DNA of 64,000 nt from the NCBI RefSeq assembly GCF_029222925.1, contig NZ_JARHUI010000001.1:372986-436985 (forward strand), read 5' to 3'. The notes below the pieces were generated by a model, which was given only the letters and a program-made list of their open reading frames with translations, searched no databases and was not told the DNA's origin. Shown here in pieces: positions 42,417 to 51,899 of the stretch. The translations under genes and the position numbers were made by a program. The number at the start of each line of letters is the position of its first letter. The stretch's first letter is position 1. The stretch comes from Algoriphagus sp. CAU 1675. Its GTDB lineage: Bacteria; Bacteroidota; Bacteroidia; Cytophagales; Cyclobacteriaceae.

Positions 42417-44486
42417 ATGAATATCCCCCAAAATAAGGTTGGAAAGTTTTTCACCCTGATTTTCCTGTTTCTTAGTCTAGTTGCTCAAGCACAGATTATC
42501 TCCCCTCCCAAATGGACGGTAAGCCTTGAACCAGCCCAACCCGACCTTGGAAAAGAGGCGACCCTGATTTTTGAGGCGGAAATCCCAACGGCTTGGTATA
42601 TCTATTCAAACGACTTTGATCCGGATTTGGGGCCAATACTTACCACTTTGACCTTGGACAAGCCAGAAGGGTATGAACTGGTTGGCAGCTTGAAGGCCAT
42701 CAATCCCAAGGAAAAGTATGATGAGGTATGGGAAGGGGATATCACCTACTTCATGGGGAAAGGTAGATTCGAACAAACCCTATCCATTCTTTCTGCATCC
42801 GGCAAGATTTCCGGAGTATTGGAGTACCAGATGTGTTCGGACCTGACCGGGCAGTGCATTAATTATGAAGAGGACATTTCCCTAGAATTTTCCGCAGTAG
42901 GAGAACCAGATGCAACACAGATAGCTCCCTCTAATCCTGAGGAATCTGGGGAGGTTTTTTCTTTGATGGATGAAAAGCCCGCTTCAAATGAGGCAATTCA
43001 GAAAGAGGACGAAGCAATCGAACCTTTTCTGGAAGGGGAATCCCTTGCTGATGAATCGGTATGGAGCTTTATGGTCTTGGCCTTTTTGGCAGGGCTTGCA
43101 GCTTTGATCACTCCTTGCGTATTTCCAATGATTCCAATGACGGTGAGTTTTTTCACCGGTAGAACAAAGAAAAGATCCACAGGAATCAGAAATGCCTTTA
43201 TCTATGGGATATCCATCATTGGAATTTATACAGTTGCGGGAACAGCTGTAGCGGCCATCCAGGGTCCTGAATTTGCCAATTGGCTGGCAACCCACTGGCT
43301 ACCCAACCTCTTTTTCTTTGGGATTTTCATCTTCTTTGCCCTCGCATTCCTGGGCATGTTTGAGATTACTTTGCCTTCTGGATTTGTGAACAAGATCGAC
43401 CGCAAAGCAGAAAAAGGGGGAATGGCAGGGATATTCTTTATGGCCTTCACCTTGGTGCTGGTGTCTTTCTCTTGTACCGGTCCTATCGTGGGATCCATTT
43501 TGATTTCTTCTGCTGGAGGCGAATTGTTAAAACCAATTCTGGGAATGTTTTCATTTTCTCTAGCCTTCGCGATTCCTTTTACCCTGTTTGCCATTTTCCC
43601 CGAATGGATGAACCGTCTTCCCAAATCCGGTGGTTGGTTGAACTCCGTGAAAGTCGTTCTTGGTTTTCTGGAGTTGGCCTTGGCTTTCAAATTCCTTTCC
43701 ATTGCCGATTTGGTTTATCATTGGGGAATTTTGGACAGGGATGTATTCCTTGTGATCTGGATTGTCATTTTCGGAGCCTTGGCTTTTTACCTTTTGGGGA
43801 AAATCCGCCTGCCTCACGATTCCAAACTGGACTCCATAGGTGTGCCGAGATTGTTGCTTTCCCTTGTGACCTTCATGTTTGTGATTTACATGATCCCGGG
43901 TCTTTGGGGAGCGCCTTTGAAATATCTTAGCGGATATTTACCACCTATGACTACCCAACAATTCAAGTTTGAAGGGGGAATGATAGACAAGGAAGCTTCC
44001 GAAAATATTCTTGGTGAAAAGGTGAAGTATTCGGATCTCTTGGAGATTCCACATGGAATTCATGGTTACTTTGATTACGAACAGGCATTAAAAGCAGCCA
44101 AAAAGGCGGGGAAACCTCTATTGATTGACTTTACCGGGCACGGCTGTGTCAACTGTAGGAAGATGGAGGAGAATGTATGGGTAGATCCCGAGGTGTTGAG
44201 AAGGTTGAAACAGGATTTTGTCATGGTAGCTCTTTATATCGATGAGCGCTTGGAGTTGCCAGAAAGTGAGTGGTACACTTCCGAATATGACGGTAAAGTG
44301 AAAAAGACCTTAGGCAAGCAAAATGCGGATTTTCAGATTACCCGGTTTCAGAACAATGCCCAGCCTTATTATGTGATTTTGGACCATGAGGAAAAGCTTT
44401 TGGCCAGGCCCCGTGCTTATGACACCAGTATTCCTGGTTTTATTGAGTTCTTGGATGGAGCCAAAAGGGAATTTGAGAAAAAATAA
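42417..44486 (+). CDS. dsbD: DsbD-type protein-disulfide reductase
   Basis: A 689-residue protein. A signal peptide ends AQAQ; an N-terminal DsbD domain has CSDLTGQC; a central membrane domain of about eight helices carries ITPCVFPMIPMTVSFF and FSCTGPIVGSIL; a C-terminal thioredoxin domain carries the CxxC in TGHGCVNCRKMEE. It shuttles electrons from cytoplasmic thioredoxin to periplasmic acceptors. That may serve the double-thioredoxin lipoprotein 5 kb upstream, though this is inference. Confidence 0.93.
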   Translation: MNIPQNKVGKFFTLIFLFLSLVAQAQIISPPKWTVSLEPAQPDLGKEATLIFEAEIPTAWYIYSNDFDPDLGPILTTLTLDKPEGYELVGSLKAINPKEKYDEVWEGDITYFMGKGRFEQTLSILSASGKISGVLEYQMCSDLTGQCINYEEDISLEFSAVGEPDATQIAPSNPEESGEVFSLMDEKPASNEAIQKEDEAIEPFLEGESLADESVWSFMVLAFLAGLAALITPCVFPMIPMTVSFFTGRTKKRSTGIRNAFIYGISIIGIYTVAGTAVAAIQGPEFANWLATHWLPNLFFFGIFIFFALAFLGMFEITLPSGFVNKIDRKAEKGGMAGIFFMAFTLVLVSFSCTGPIVGSILISSAGGELLKPILGMFSFSLAFAIPFTLFAIFPEWMNRLPKSGGWLNSVKVVLGFLELALAFKFLSIADLVYHWGILDRDVFLVIWIVIFGALAFYLLGKIRLPHDSKLDSIGVPRLLLSLVTFMFVIYMIPGLWGAPLKYLSGYLPPMTTQQFKFEGGMIDKEASENILGEKVKYSDLLEIPHGIHGYFDYEQALKAAKKAGKPLLIDFTGHGCVNCRKMEENVWVDPEVLRRLKQDFVMVALYIDERLELPESEWYTSEYDGKVKKTLGKQNADFQITRFQNNAQPYYVILDHEEKLLARPRAYDTSIPGFIEFLDGAKREFEKK

Positions 44487-44523
44487 CAAAAGGGGCTTTT
44501 CATTTAGGAAAAGCCCCTTTGTT
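44487..44523. terminator. Bidirectional terminator after dsbD and the M28 gene
   Basis: A 13-bp stem (44489-44501 with 44508-44520; core AGGGGCTTTTC) and a 6-nt loop lie between the two convergent stops, with A-runs and T-runs at the ends. Confidence 0.85.
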
Positions 44524-45777
44524 TTAAAATTTCACTTTAGTTGAGACTTTTTGGCCTTGGCGCTCATATTCAAGGTCTGTTTCATCTCCTTTTTGAAAAG
44601 CACTTAAAGCTCTCATATAACTCATCATATCCACTATACTGGAATCCCCGAGCTGAAGGATTACGTCACCCTTTTCCAGTCCTGCAGCTTGGGCAGGTTT
44701 ATCCTCAGAAACCCCGTCGATGCGCATGCCCACCCCATCATATAGGTAATCGGGAACCACTCCCAGAGAAACTGTAAATCGGGGAGAGTCCCCGTTGGAA
44801 TCTTTTGTTTTGGTAAAGGCAAGTTTGGGTTCGGTATCAAGTTGCCCGACCAGCCGCTCGATGTAGCGGACAATTTTTAGAAGACCTTCATAATTGATTT
44901 TGTCCGCGTCATCTGATGGGCGGTGATAATCCCCGTGTTGTCCTGTGAAAAAGTGTAATACAGGCAAATCCTGCAAATAAAAAGAAGTATGATCAGAGGG
45001 ACCTACTCCTGATTCTGAAGTCACCAGATGTAAACTGTCAGAATTTACCAAGTCTAAAACAGGAACAAAAGAAGGACTGGTCCCCACGCCGTTGATGGCA
45101 AGATTCTTCTCTTCATTAAGTCTTCCCACCATATCCATATTGATCATGTAATTGATATTTTCGAGAGGGATCGTTGGGTTTTTGACAAAATAATTGGATC
45201 CCCAAAGCCCGTTTTCTTCTCCTGAAAAAGCTATAAACAGGAAATTGGAATTTGCTTTTTGATTGGATAGAATTTCAGCAAGGGCAACCAAGGCTGCCGT
45301 CCCGGAGGCATTGTCGTCGGCACCGTTGTGGATAGCTGAATCCCCTCTGTGGAGAGAACTGTTTCCTCCCATTCCCAAGTGGTCAAAATGTGCTCCGATC
45401 ACGAGAGTATGCTGGGATTGGTTATCAATATATCCGATCACATTTTGACCTGTGATTCCTTCTCCATCAGTTCCGATAATGGCTTCCTCATGAGGATTGG
45501 AGGGTTTTGACACCGTAAAACTCTGGAAATAACCATCGGTACCTTTGGGTTCCAAGCCGATTTTCTTAAACCTTTCAGCAAGGTATTTGGCGGCCATTTC
45601 TTCCCCGGCTGTTCCAATGGCTCTTCCTCCCAAATCATCAGCTGCCAGATAATATACGTCTGTTTGAAGCTGCTCCAGAATTGATTCATCCGAGGTGTTG
45701 GATTGGCAGGCAACGGAAAAAGTCACCAGGGAAATAATACCGAGGGAAAATCTTAGAGATTTATTCATGTTTTTCAT
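44524..45777 (-). CDS. M28 family metallopeptidase with C-terminal PDZ domain
   Basis: A 417-residue lipoprotein, started at ATG 45777 (45768 is also possible); signal ends FSVAC. A protease-associated-like start is followed by the M28 core with two-zinc ligands: VIGAHFDHLG, NGADDNASGTAAL, AFSGEENGLWGS, MDMVGRLNEE and GQHGDYHRPSDDADK. A PDZ domain (about 345-410: GVSEDKPAQAAGLEKGDVI) closes the protein. It removes N-terminal residues from peptides outside the cytoplasm. It is divergent from the PD40 lipoprotein gene. Confidence 0.92.
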   Translation of the reverse strand: MKNMNKSLRFSLGIISLVTFSVACQSNTSDESILEQLQTDVYYLAADDLGGRAIGTAGEEMAAKYLAERFKKIGLEPKGTDGYFQSFTVSKPSNPHEEAIIGTDGEGITGQNVIGYIDNQSQHTLVIGAHFDHLGMGGNSSLHRGDSAIHNGADDNASGTAALVALAEILSNQKANSNFLFIAFSGEENGLWGSNYFVKNPTIPLENINYMINMDMVGRLNEEKNLAINGVGTSPSFVPVLDLVNSDSLHLVTSESGVGPSDHTSFYLQDLPVLHFFTGQHGDYHRPSDDADKINYEGLLKIVRYIERLVGQLDTEPKLAFTKTKDSNGDSPRFTVSLGVVPDYLYDGVGMRIDGVSEDKPAQAAGLEKGDVILQLGDSSIVDMMSYMRALSAFQKGDETDLEYERQGQKVSTKVKF

Positions 45778-45839
45778 AGGTTTAGTCCAAAGATAATAAT
45801 TGCTATTTTCGGGCAACTATCCATACGATCAAATTTAAA

Positions 45840-46952
45840 ATGAGACTATCACTTATCGCTTTTCTTTTTGCCGCTGCGATTGCTTGCAGTCCAAAATCCA
45901 CCACTGAATCAGAGTCCATGGCATCGGTCCATTCTTCCAGTGATTCCCTATTGCTCTCTCCTGAGGAAATGAAATACCTAAAAAACATCAAGCAGCTGAC
46001 TTTTGGGGGAAATAATGCGGAAGCCTATTGGTCCTTCAATGATAGTCTCTTGGTTTTCCAGTCTGATTATTCAGAATGGGGAGCGGCCTGTGACCAAATC
46101 TTTTACCTCAACTGGAGAGAGGACGACCTTAAAAATAATTCCCCTCAGCTTCTTTCTACCGGATTGGGACGTACTACCTGTTCCTATTTCCTTCCGGACA
46201 ATCAAACCATAGTCTATGCCTCAACCCATTTGGGTGGTGAAGAATGCCCGCCTGTGCCCGAAAGAAGAACTGACGGAAAATACGTATGGCCTATCTATGA
46301 TTCCTTCGATATTTTCACAGCGGATCTAAATGGAAATATTCTTTCGCAGTTGACCAGTGAGCCGGGGTATGATGCTGAGGCAACTGTATCTCCCAAGGGA
46401 GATAAAATCGTGTTCACTTCCCTGAGAACAGGGGATTTGGAGCTGTATACCATGAACCTGGATGGGACGGATGTCAGACAGATTACTTCAGATTTGGGCT
46501 ATGATGGTGGAGCCTTCTTTTCTCCGGATGGCAGCAAATTGATCTGGAGAGCATCACGGCCGCAGACTGAAGAGGATATTCAGGAGTACAAGGAGCTTTT
46601 GGCAGAGGGTCTGGTCATGCCTACGGATATGGAACTATATATATCCAATGTGGATGGTTCGGATATGAGAAAACTGACTGATTTGGGAAAGGCCAATTGG
46701 GCACCGTTCTTTCATCCCTCAGGTGAAAAAATCATTTTTGCTTCCAATCATCAGACAGAGCGTGGTTTTCCTTTCAATTTATTCATGATTAATCTGGATG
46801 GCACCGGATTAACCAAAATCACCTCAGATGATACCTTTGATGCATTTCCGGTATTTTCAAATGATGGCAAATACTTGGTTTTCTCCTCTAATCGGAACAA
46901 TGGAGGAACCCGGGATACCAACCTATTTGTAGCGGAATGGATTGGGGATTGA
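45840..46952 (+). CDS. PD40/TolB-like beta-propeller lipoprotein
   Basis: A 370-residue lipoprotein (signal ending AIAC). Several PD40 repeats are visible: AEATVSPKGDKIVFTSL, GGAFFSPDGSKLIWRAS, WAPFFHPSGEKIIFASN and AFPVFSNDGKYLVFSSN, building a propeller that binds peptides or proteins. Divergent, 62 nt from the M28 gene; in related Bacteroidota PD40 and M28 units occur together, so it may feed that peptidase. Its own terminator follows. Confidence 0.85.
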   Translation: MRLSLIAFLFAAAIACSPKSTTESESMASVHSSSDSLLLSPEEMKYLKNIKQLTFGGNNAEAYWSFNDSLLVFQSDYSEWGAACDQIFYLNWREDDLKNNSPQLLSTGLGRTTCSYFLPDNQTIVYASTHLGGEECPPVPERRTDGKYVWPIYDSFDIFTADLNGNILSQLTSEPGYDAEATVSPKGDKIVFTSLRTGDLELYTMNLDGTDVRQITSDLGYDGGAFFSPDGSKLIWRASRPQTEEDIQEYKELLAEGLVMPTDMELYISNVDGSDMRKLTDLGKANWAPFFHPSGEKIIFASNHQTERGFPFNLFMINLDGTGLTKITSDDTFDAFPVFSNDGKYLVFSSNRNNGGTRDTNLFVAEWIGD

Positions 46953-46970
46953 GAAACTTCTAAAGGAATT

Positions 46971-46997
46971 AAAACCGCTTTTTGAGCGGTTTTTTTT
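46971..46997 (+). terminator. Terminator after the PD40 gene
   Basis: AAAACCGCT (46971-46979) pairs with AGCGGTTTT (46985-46993), 5-nt loop, then more T residues to 46997. Confidence 0.85.
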
Positions 46998-47056
46998 GTA
47001 TCCCTTCCAATCCTTTTTTAATTTTTCAGTTACTCCAACCTATTTTTCTCTTGCCT

Positions 47057-47980
47057 ATGAGTAGTTATTCGAGATTGATTTTGCCGCTTTTGGTGACCAT
47101 GGCCTTGGCTGTGGCCAAGTTTTATTTCAAAGATTCGGCCCAAGAATGGGAGGGTATGCTAGGCTATCTTCCTCATCTGAATACCGTGTTGATTATTTTT
47201 GGCATTACTTGGTGCCTTTTGGTTTTGATGAAGGTGTTGAAGGAAATCCTGCTGCGGCAATTTGATATTTCAAAGGAGGATAATCTCAGGGCCCGCAAGA
47301 TGTACACCCAAATCAATATCCTCCAGAAGATTGCCAATTTTGTCATATTAATTATAGGAATAGGGCTGATCCTGCTGTCCTTTGAATCCATACGGCAGAT
47401 TGGAGTAGGCTTATTTGCCTCTGCCGGAGTAGCGGGGATAATCATCGGTTTTTCTGCACAGAAAGCCATTGGAACCTTGATTGCAGGGATTCAGATTGCA
47501 TTTGCCCAACCTTTTCGTCTGGATGATGCAGTGGTAGTGGAAGGAGAGTGGGGCTGGATCGAAGAGATCAATTTGACCTATGTAGTCGTGAAAATCTGGG
47601 ATCAAAGGAGACTGGTTTTGCCCACGACGTATTTTTTAGAAAAACCCTTTCAAAACTGGACCCGAACCTCTGCTGATATTATCGGATCCGTGTTTCTCTA
47701 TACCGATTACTCCGTTTCCTTTGATGCGCTCAGGAAGGAACTGGACAGGATTTTGGAAGGCAATCCGCTTTGGGACAAAAAAGTAAAGGTTCTTCAGGTC
47801 ACAGATGCCAAGGAATATACTGTGGAAAGCAGGATTTTGGTTTCTGCCAAAAACTCTCCAACTGCTTGGGATTTGAGAGTGTATGTCCGGGAAAAAATGA
47901 TTGAGTTTTTACAAAAAAACCACCCCGAATCCCTGTCCAAAACCAGGGTACTTCTGGAAAAACAAAGCCCGGAGAAATGA
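47057..47980 (+). CDS. MscS family mechanosensitive ion channel
   Basis: A 307-residue protein when started at ATG 47057; an in-frame TTG further upstream lies in the terminator and is rejected. About three to four hydrophobic segments, then the MscS pore-lining run GVGLFASAGVAGIIIGFSAQ and the beta-domain IQIAFAQPFRLDDAV with VVEGEWGWIEEINLTYV. It relieves osmotic stress. It overlaps the porin gene as ATGA (47977-47980). Confidence 0.9.
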   Translation: MSSYSRLILPLLVTMALAVAKFYFKDSAQEWEGMLGYLPHLNTVLIIFGITWCLLVLMKVLKEILLRQFDISKEDNLRARKMYTQINILQKIANFVILIIGIGLILLSFESIRQIGVGLFASAGVAGIIIGFSAQKAIGTLIAGIQIAFAQPFRLDDAVVVEGEWGWIEEINLTYVVVKIWDQRRLVLPTTYFLEKPFQNWTRTSADIIGSVFLYTDYSVSFDALRKELDRILEGNPLWDKKVKVLQVTDAKEYTVESRILVSAKNSPTAWDLRVYVREKMIEFLQKNHPESLSKTRVLLEKQSPEK

Positions 47981-49050
47981 AAGGAATTCTGGTTTTATGT
48001 CTGTCTTGCATTCTTTTTTCAACCTTTGCACAGGAGAATTCGGAGCAAAAGAGGACACTTGAGTTTTCAGGCTTTTTGGATTTTTATTATGGTTTTGACT
48101 TCAACCGGCCTGCGGAAAGTAAAAGATTTCCTTTTTTGTATAATCATACCCGACATGACCAGTTTGCTTTAAACCTTGGATTGCTGAGTGCAACCTACAG
48201 GTCAATTGGTTTTCGGGCAAATTTGGCTTTGCAAAGGGGAACCTATGTGGCTGACAATTACAGTTTGGAGCCAAAAGCACTTCGATGGATCCATCAAGCA
48301 AATATTGGGTTGGCATTGAACCCGAAGCAAAACCTATGGTTGGATGTGGGTATAATGCCTTCCCATATTGGGTTTGAAAGTGCAGTCTCTACCGAAAATT
48401 TGACCTTGTCCAGATCTTTGGTTGCAGAAAACAGTCCCTATTTTGAAACAGGGGCAAAGTTGGGGTGGTCAGCTTCAGAAAAATGGGATTTAGCACTTTT
48501 TTACTTGATTGGCTGGCAAAGGATCAAAGGAATCGAAGGGAAGAATAAGCCCTCTTTTGGAACCCAAGCTATATTTCGTCCATCCGAAAAGGCCAGTATC
48601 AACTGGAGTACATTTTTGGGCACCAACGATGGGATCGAACTTAATAGAATGCTTTACTTCAGCAATTTCTATGGGAATTTCAAACTGGGTTCCCGCTGGA
48701 AATTGATTTCTGGATTTGATTTGGGATGGAGAACTCAAGAGGCCTCCCCGACGGCTCAATGGTGGGGCTTTTCTGCCATTGCAAGTTATTCTTGGTCTGA
48801 AAATCTTTCCTCTGCGTTTCGATGGGAACATTATGCAGACCAAGAAGGCGTGATTGCTCAGGCATTTTTTGGGACTGGACTCCAAACCTCTGGATATTCG
48901 ATCAATGTAGATCGGAAAATGGGTAAATGGGGAATGATTAGGCTGGAATCCCGTTGGCTGATTTCTCCCAAAGAGTCCTTTCTTCGATCAGGAGATTCAG
49001 TTTCCGATAATTTCTTTTTGCTGGGCTCCTTTGCCGTCCAGATAGATTAA
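47977..49050 (+). CDS. Porin-like outer-membrane beta-barrel protein
   Basis: A 357-residue protein with a signal peptide ending TFAQ. Repeated alternating hydrophobic strands with aromatic girdles (EFSGFLDFYYGFDFN; LWLDVGIMPSHIGFES) and a C-terminal strand ending LGSFAVQID point to a barrel. The ligand is unknown. ATGA overlap with mscS suggests translational coupling. Its end overlaps the convergent photolyase by 4 nt. Confidence 0.75.
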   Translation: MKGILVLCLSCILFSTFAQENSEQKRTLEFSGFLDFYYGFDFNRPAESKRFPFLYNHTRHDQFALNLGLLSATYRSIGFRANLALQRGTYVADNYSLEPKALRWIHQANIGLALNPKQNLWLDVGIMPSHIGFESAVSTENLTLSRSLVAENSPYFETGAKLGWSASEKWDLALFYLIGWQRIKGIEGKNKPSFGTQAIFRPSEKASINWSTFLGTNDGIELNRMLYFSNFYGNFKLGSRWKLISGFDLGWRTQEASPTAQWWGFSAIASYSWSENLSSAFRWEHYADQEGVIAQAFFGTGLQTSGYSINVDRKMGKWGMIRLESRWLISPKESFLRSGDSVSDNFFLLGSFAVQID

Positions 49051-50576
49051 AGCGTATCTAAGTTTTTAATGTAGAATTCTGCCTGATCCAGGATTTCGGG
49101 TTTGTTTTTCATTTTGTCCCAGGTTTTGTAGACCATGCCAATTCTTGGGTTTTTCTCCAGTTTTTCACGGTTTCGTTCATAGAAATGCCAGTAAAGACTA
49201 TTGAAAGGGCATGCCCCATTGCCTGTTTTTTCAGTGGGTTTATAAGCACAGTGTGAGCAATAATTACTCATTTTTTTAATGTAATTGGCTGAGGACACAT
49301 AGGGTTTTGTCCCCACTATTCCTCCGTCTGCAAATTGGCTCATTCCTCTGGTATTGGTGATTTCCACCCACTCTATTGCATCGATGTAAATTCCCAAATA
49401 CCATTTGTCCACTTCATCAGGGGCTATTCCTGCCAACAATGCAAAATTCCCAGTTACCATAAGTCGCTGTATATGGTGTGCGTAGGCCATTTCCAGAGAT
49501 TGTCCAATGGAATGGGAAAGACATTTCATTTTTGTGTTGCCTGTCCAATACCAAACGGGTAATTTCCTTTTGTGCCCGAAAAAATTCAACTCTGCAAATT
49601 CGGGCATTTTGGCCCAGTAAATACCTCGCATGTATTCTCTCCATCCAATAATTTGACGGATAAAACCCTCTACCTGGGATAGTGAAATTTGGTTTTGATT
49701 TGCAATCCAATATTGCTCTACCTTTTCCACAACTTCAAGAGGTGTGATCAGTTTTGTATTGAGTGAAAAACTCAGGCGGGAATGAAATAAATAGGGATCC
49801 CAAGTACTCATTGCATCCTGAAAATCACCGAAATGTACCAGTAGATTTTTACAGAAATAATCCAAAAGCTCTAGGCTTTCTTTTCGGGAAATGGGCCAAG
49901 GAAAGGAGTCTGGATCAAGGGTTCCAATGGTTTTGACTCCAGCTTTTTGGATCATTTCATAGATTTCATGTGCCTTTTTTGGATAGGTTTTAGCTTTAGG
50001 CAATAAGTGTTTATCCTTAAATGCGGATCTGTTTTCTTGATCAAAATTCCACCTGCCCCCTATTGGATCTTTGCCATCCATCAGAATGTGGAATTTTTTC
50101 CGCATCTCCCGATAAAATGATTCCATCAGGAAGTTCTTTTTACCTCTGAAAAATTCCTTTAAAAACCCGCGATCCGTTAAAAAATGTTCGGTATCAAATG
50201 CTTTTACTGGAATGCCTAGGGATTCGGAGAGCAATCCCAATTGTTTGTCCAGTCGGTATTCATCTGGAAGTTGATATTCCAGTTTCTCAAAGCCTTGTTC
50301 TTGAATGAGTGTTACAAGTATTTTTTCTAATTCCTGCTCGTTTTCAGGATTGTCAAGTTTGTAATAGATGAGTTGATGTCCATTTTTCTTTATTTTTTCT
50401 CCAAAGTGGCGCATGGCCAGAAAGAAGGCAATGATTTTTTGAATATGGTGTTGGACATAATCTGTTTCCTGACGCATTTCAACCATCAGGTAGGTGATTT
50501 CAGGATTGATTTCCGAAAACCAGGAATGGTTGCTATTGAGTTGATCCCCGAGGATCAGCCGTAAGGTTTTGGGCAT
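49047..50576 (-). CDS. (6-4) photolyase of the FeS bacterial cryptochrome group
   Basis: A 509-residue protein of the prokaryotic FeS-BCP/PhrB class. Starts LRLILGDQLNSNHSWF; the C-terminal FAD domain has FIRQIIGWREYMRG, FALLAGIAPDEVDKWYLGIY and TRGMSQFADGG. The four cluster cysteines are placed as expected: YCSHCAYKP and GACPFNS, plus an earlier residue not certain here. It repairs (6-4) photoproducts with light and FADH-. A terminator of the upstream porP unit ends directly at its start codon. Confidence 0.93.
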   Translation of the reverse strand: MPKTLRLILGDQLNSNHSWFSEINPEITYLMVEMRQETDYVQHHIQKIIAFFLAMRHFGEKIKKNGHQLIYYKLDNPENEQELEKILVTLIQEQGFEKLEYQLPDEYRLDKQLGLLSESLGIPVKAFDTEHFLTDRGFLKEFFRGKKNFLMESFYREMRKKFHILMDGKDPIGGRWNFDQENRSAFKDKHLLPKAKTYPKKAHEIYEMIQKAGVKTIGTLDPDSFPWPISRKESLELLDYFCKNLLVHFGDFQDAMSTWDPYLFHSRLSFSLNTKLITPLEVVEKVEQYWIANQNQISLSQVEGFIRQIIGWREYMRGIYWAKMPEFAELNFFGHKRKLPVWYWTGNTKMKCLSHSIGQSLEMAYAHHIQRLMVTGNFALLAGIAPDEVDKWYLGIYIDAIEWVEITNTRGMSQFADGGIVGTKPYVSSANYIKKMSNYCSHCAYKPTEKTGNGACPFNSLYWHFYERNREKLEKNPRIGMVYKTWDKMKNKPEILDQAEFYIKNLDTL

Positions 50577-50604
50577 AAAAAAAGGACTTTATTAGATAAA
50601 GCCC
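50577..50604 (-). terminator. Terminator of the porP unit, abutting the photolyase start
   Basis: On the minus strand GGGCTTTA (50597-50604) pairs with TAAAGTCC (50584-50591) with one G-T pair, then seven T residues run into the photolyase ATG at 50576. Confidence 0.7.
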
Positions 50605-50631
50605 ATTTTACAACCTTTGTTTATGAGAAAA

Positions 50632-51660
50632 TTAATATTTGAAGCACGGCATGGAGGATTTTCTCCCGGCGCCTTTGGAGCTACCCGCCAGGAAGCTATA
50701 GCGAAGGCTGATTTCGTGAGCTCCTCCTGTGGTGGCATTGCCTAGGGAAGACATTGTGAAATCATGGCTGTATCCTATATCCAATCCAGATCCCAAGGAA
50801 ATTCCTACCAAAGCAATTACTGATTCGTGATTGGCAGGAGTGGTCTTGGACACAGGAATTCCTCTGTACCAAACACCGAGCACGATTGGCTGAATATTGA
50901 TTTGGGTCCCTAGATCCAACTGGCTGAATGGACCTTGATTTTTATAATTGAAGGCGAATGTGATATCTCTTGTTCCAGATTTCTGGTTGTAGAAGGCAGT
51001 TGAAGTTCCTCCCGAAAGATCAAGTCTGACACCACCGTGAGCAGATACCTTCAAAGGAAGCTGGCTGAGTTCTCCATCTATGAAGGAAATGTTTGGCTGG
51101 GTCACATGGTGTGCAGATGCGCCAAACCATACATTTTCATTATGAATTAACATGCCAAAGCTATAGTCTACAAATTGATGCCTGATGTCCTGGCCTAAGT
51201 TTTCGCCTGAATAGCCACCTATTGCTCCTGTTTGATCATCAATTTGGCTTCCGAAAATCATATCCCCGAAATAAGCATCTCTGTCCATGTAACTTACCTG
51301 GCCACCGATTCTCAAGAAAGACTTGAAGCCCAAACGTGCACGGTAGGAATAAGAAGCCCCGATTTCGGATACACTCAAGTTGGCCATACTCTGCTCTGAG
51401 CGGTTGAAAATAATTCCCACTCCACTGTTCGCATTGAAAAAGTAATGATCCAAATAAGCCGAGTAGGAAGTGAATGACTGATCCAGTCCAGGCCACTGGT
51501 TTCTGTAGTTTACTCCAATTCGAGTCATTTCAGAAGCTCCAGCCATGGCCGGGTTTAGGTATAGAGGAGCCGCATAAAATTGAGAATACTGAGTATCCTG
51601 AGCTTTCAATCCAGAAAGGCTGCCCAAAACCATGAATATGAGTATGAAAATCTTTTTCAT
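50632..51660 (-). CDS. PorP/SprF family type IX secretion membrane protein
   Basis: A 342-residue protein: signal peptide ending LKAQ, then the family opening DTQYSQFYAAPLYLNPAMAG, and barrel strands such as NYRNQWPGLDQSF, MLIHNENVWFGASAHH. It ends MPCFKY-like as in other members. PorP/SprF is the outer-membrane partner for type B T9SS cargo, anchoring or exporting SprB-like adhesins. It starts 3 nt after the ghost stop codon of the deleted adhesin upstream. Confidence 0.93.
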   Translation of the reverse strand: MKKIFILIFMVLGSLSGLKAQDTQYSQFYAAPLYLNPAMAGASEMTRIGVNYRNQWPGLDQSFTSYSAYLDHYFFNANSGVGIIFNRSEQSMANLSVSEIGASYSYRARLGFKSFLRIGGQVSYMDRDAYFGDMIFGSQIDDQTGAIGGYSGENLGQDIRHQFVDYSFGMLIHNENVWFGASAHHVTQPNISFIDGELSQLPLKVSAHGGVRLDLSGGTSTAFYNQKSGTRDITFAFNYKNQGPFSQLDLGTQINIQPIVLGVWYRGIPVSKTTPANHESVIALVGISLGSGLDIGYSHDFTMSSLGNATTGGAHEISLRYSFLAGSSKGAGRKSSMPCFKY

Positions 51661-51663
51661 TTC

Positions 51664-51899
51664 TTACCTGATTAGAGTAATACTCTGGTAACGTCCAAAA
51701 TAATGTTGCCTCTTTTTGAATTAGGGAAGAGGGCAGGCTTGCTGCTCAATTCTACCTGAAGGCTTTTGTCGATGAGGGTTCTTCCGTTCTTGTAGGAAGA
51801 AAGTACCATTCCTAATTGGGCAAATGCAGAATAAATCATCACTGAGCAGACAATCAGCGAAATGATCATGAATCCATATGTAAAGCCCTTATTATTCAC
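51664..51899 (-). pseudogene. Deletion remnant of a T9SS type B adhesin (signal peptide plus last six codons)
   Basis: Codons 1-71 from the GTG at 51899 match the first 70 of the intact adhesin upstream: MNNKGFTYGF (against MKNKGFKYGI), then FAQ and NIILDVT (against SIILDVT). After DVT the frame shows RVLL-stop. One base over, at 51664-51684, the frame reads S-I-T-L-I-R-stop, and the intact copy ends MTLIR-stop. So the middle, about 600 codons of repeats and sorting domain, is gone and the ends are out of frame. The start and signal peptide are intact, so a 47-residue secreted peptide is possible. PorP follows at once. Confidence 0.8.

Noticed and set aside
43226..43702. 158-codon frame antisense to dsbD
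   Set aside because: It is a complement of the membrane helices of dsbD, rich in Lys/Asn without domains.
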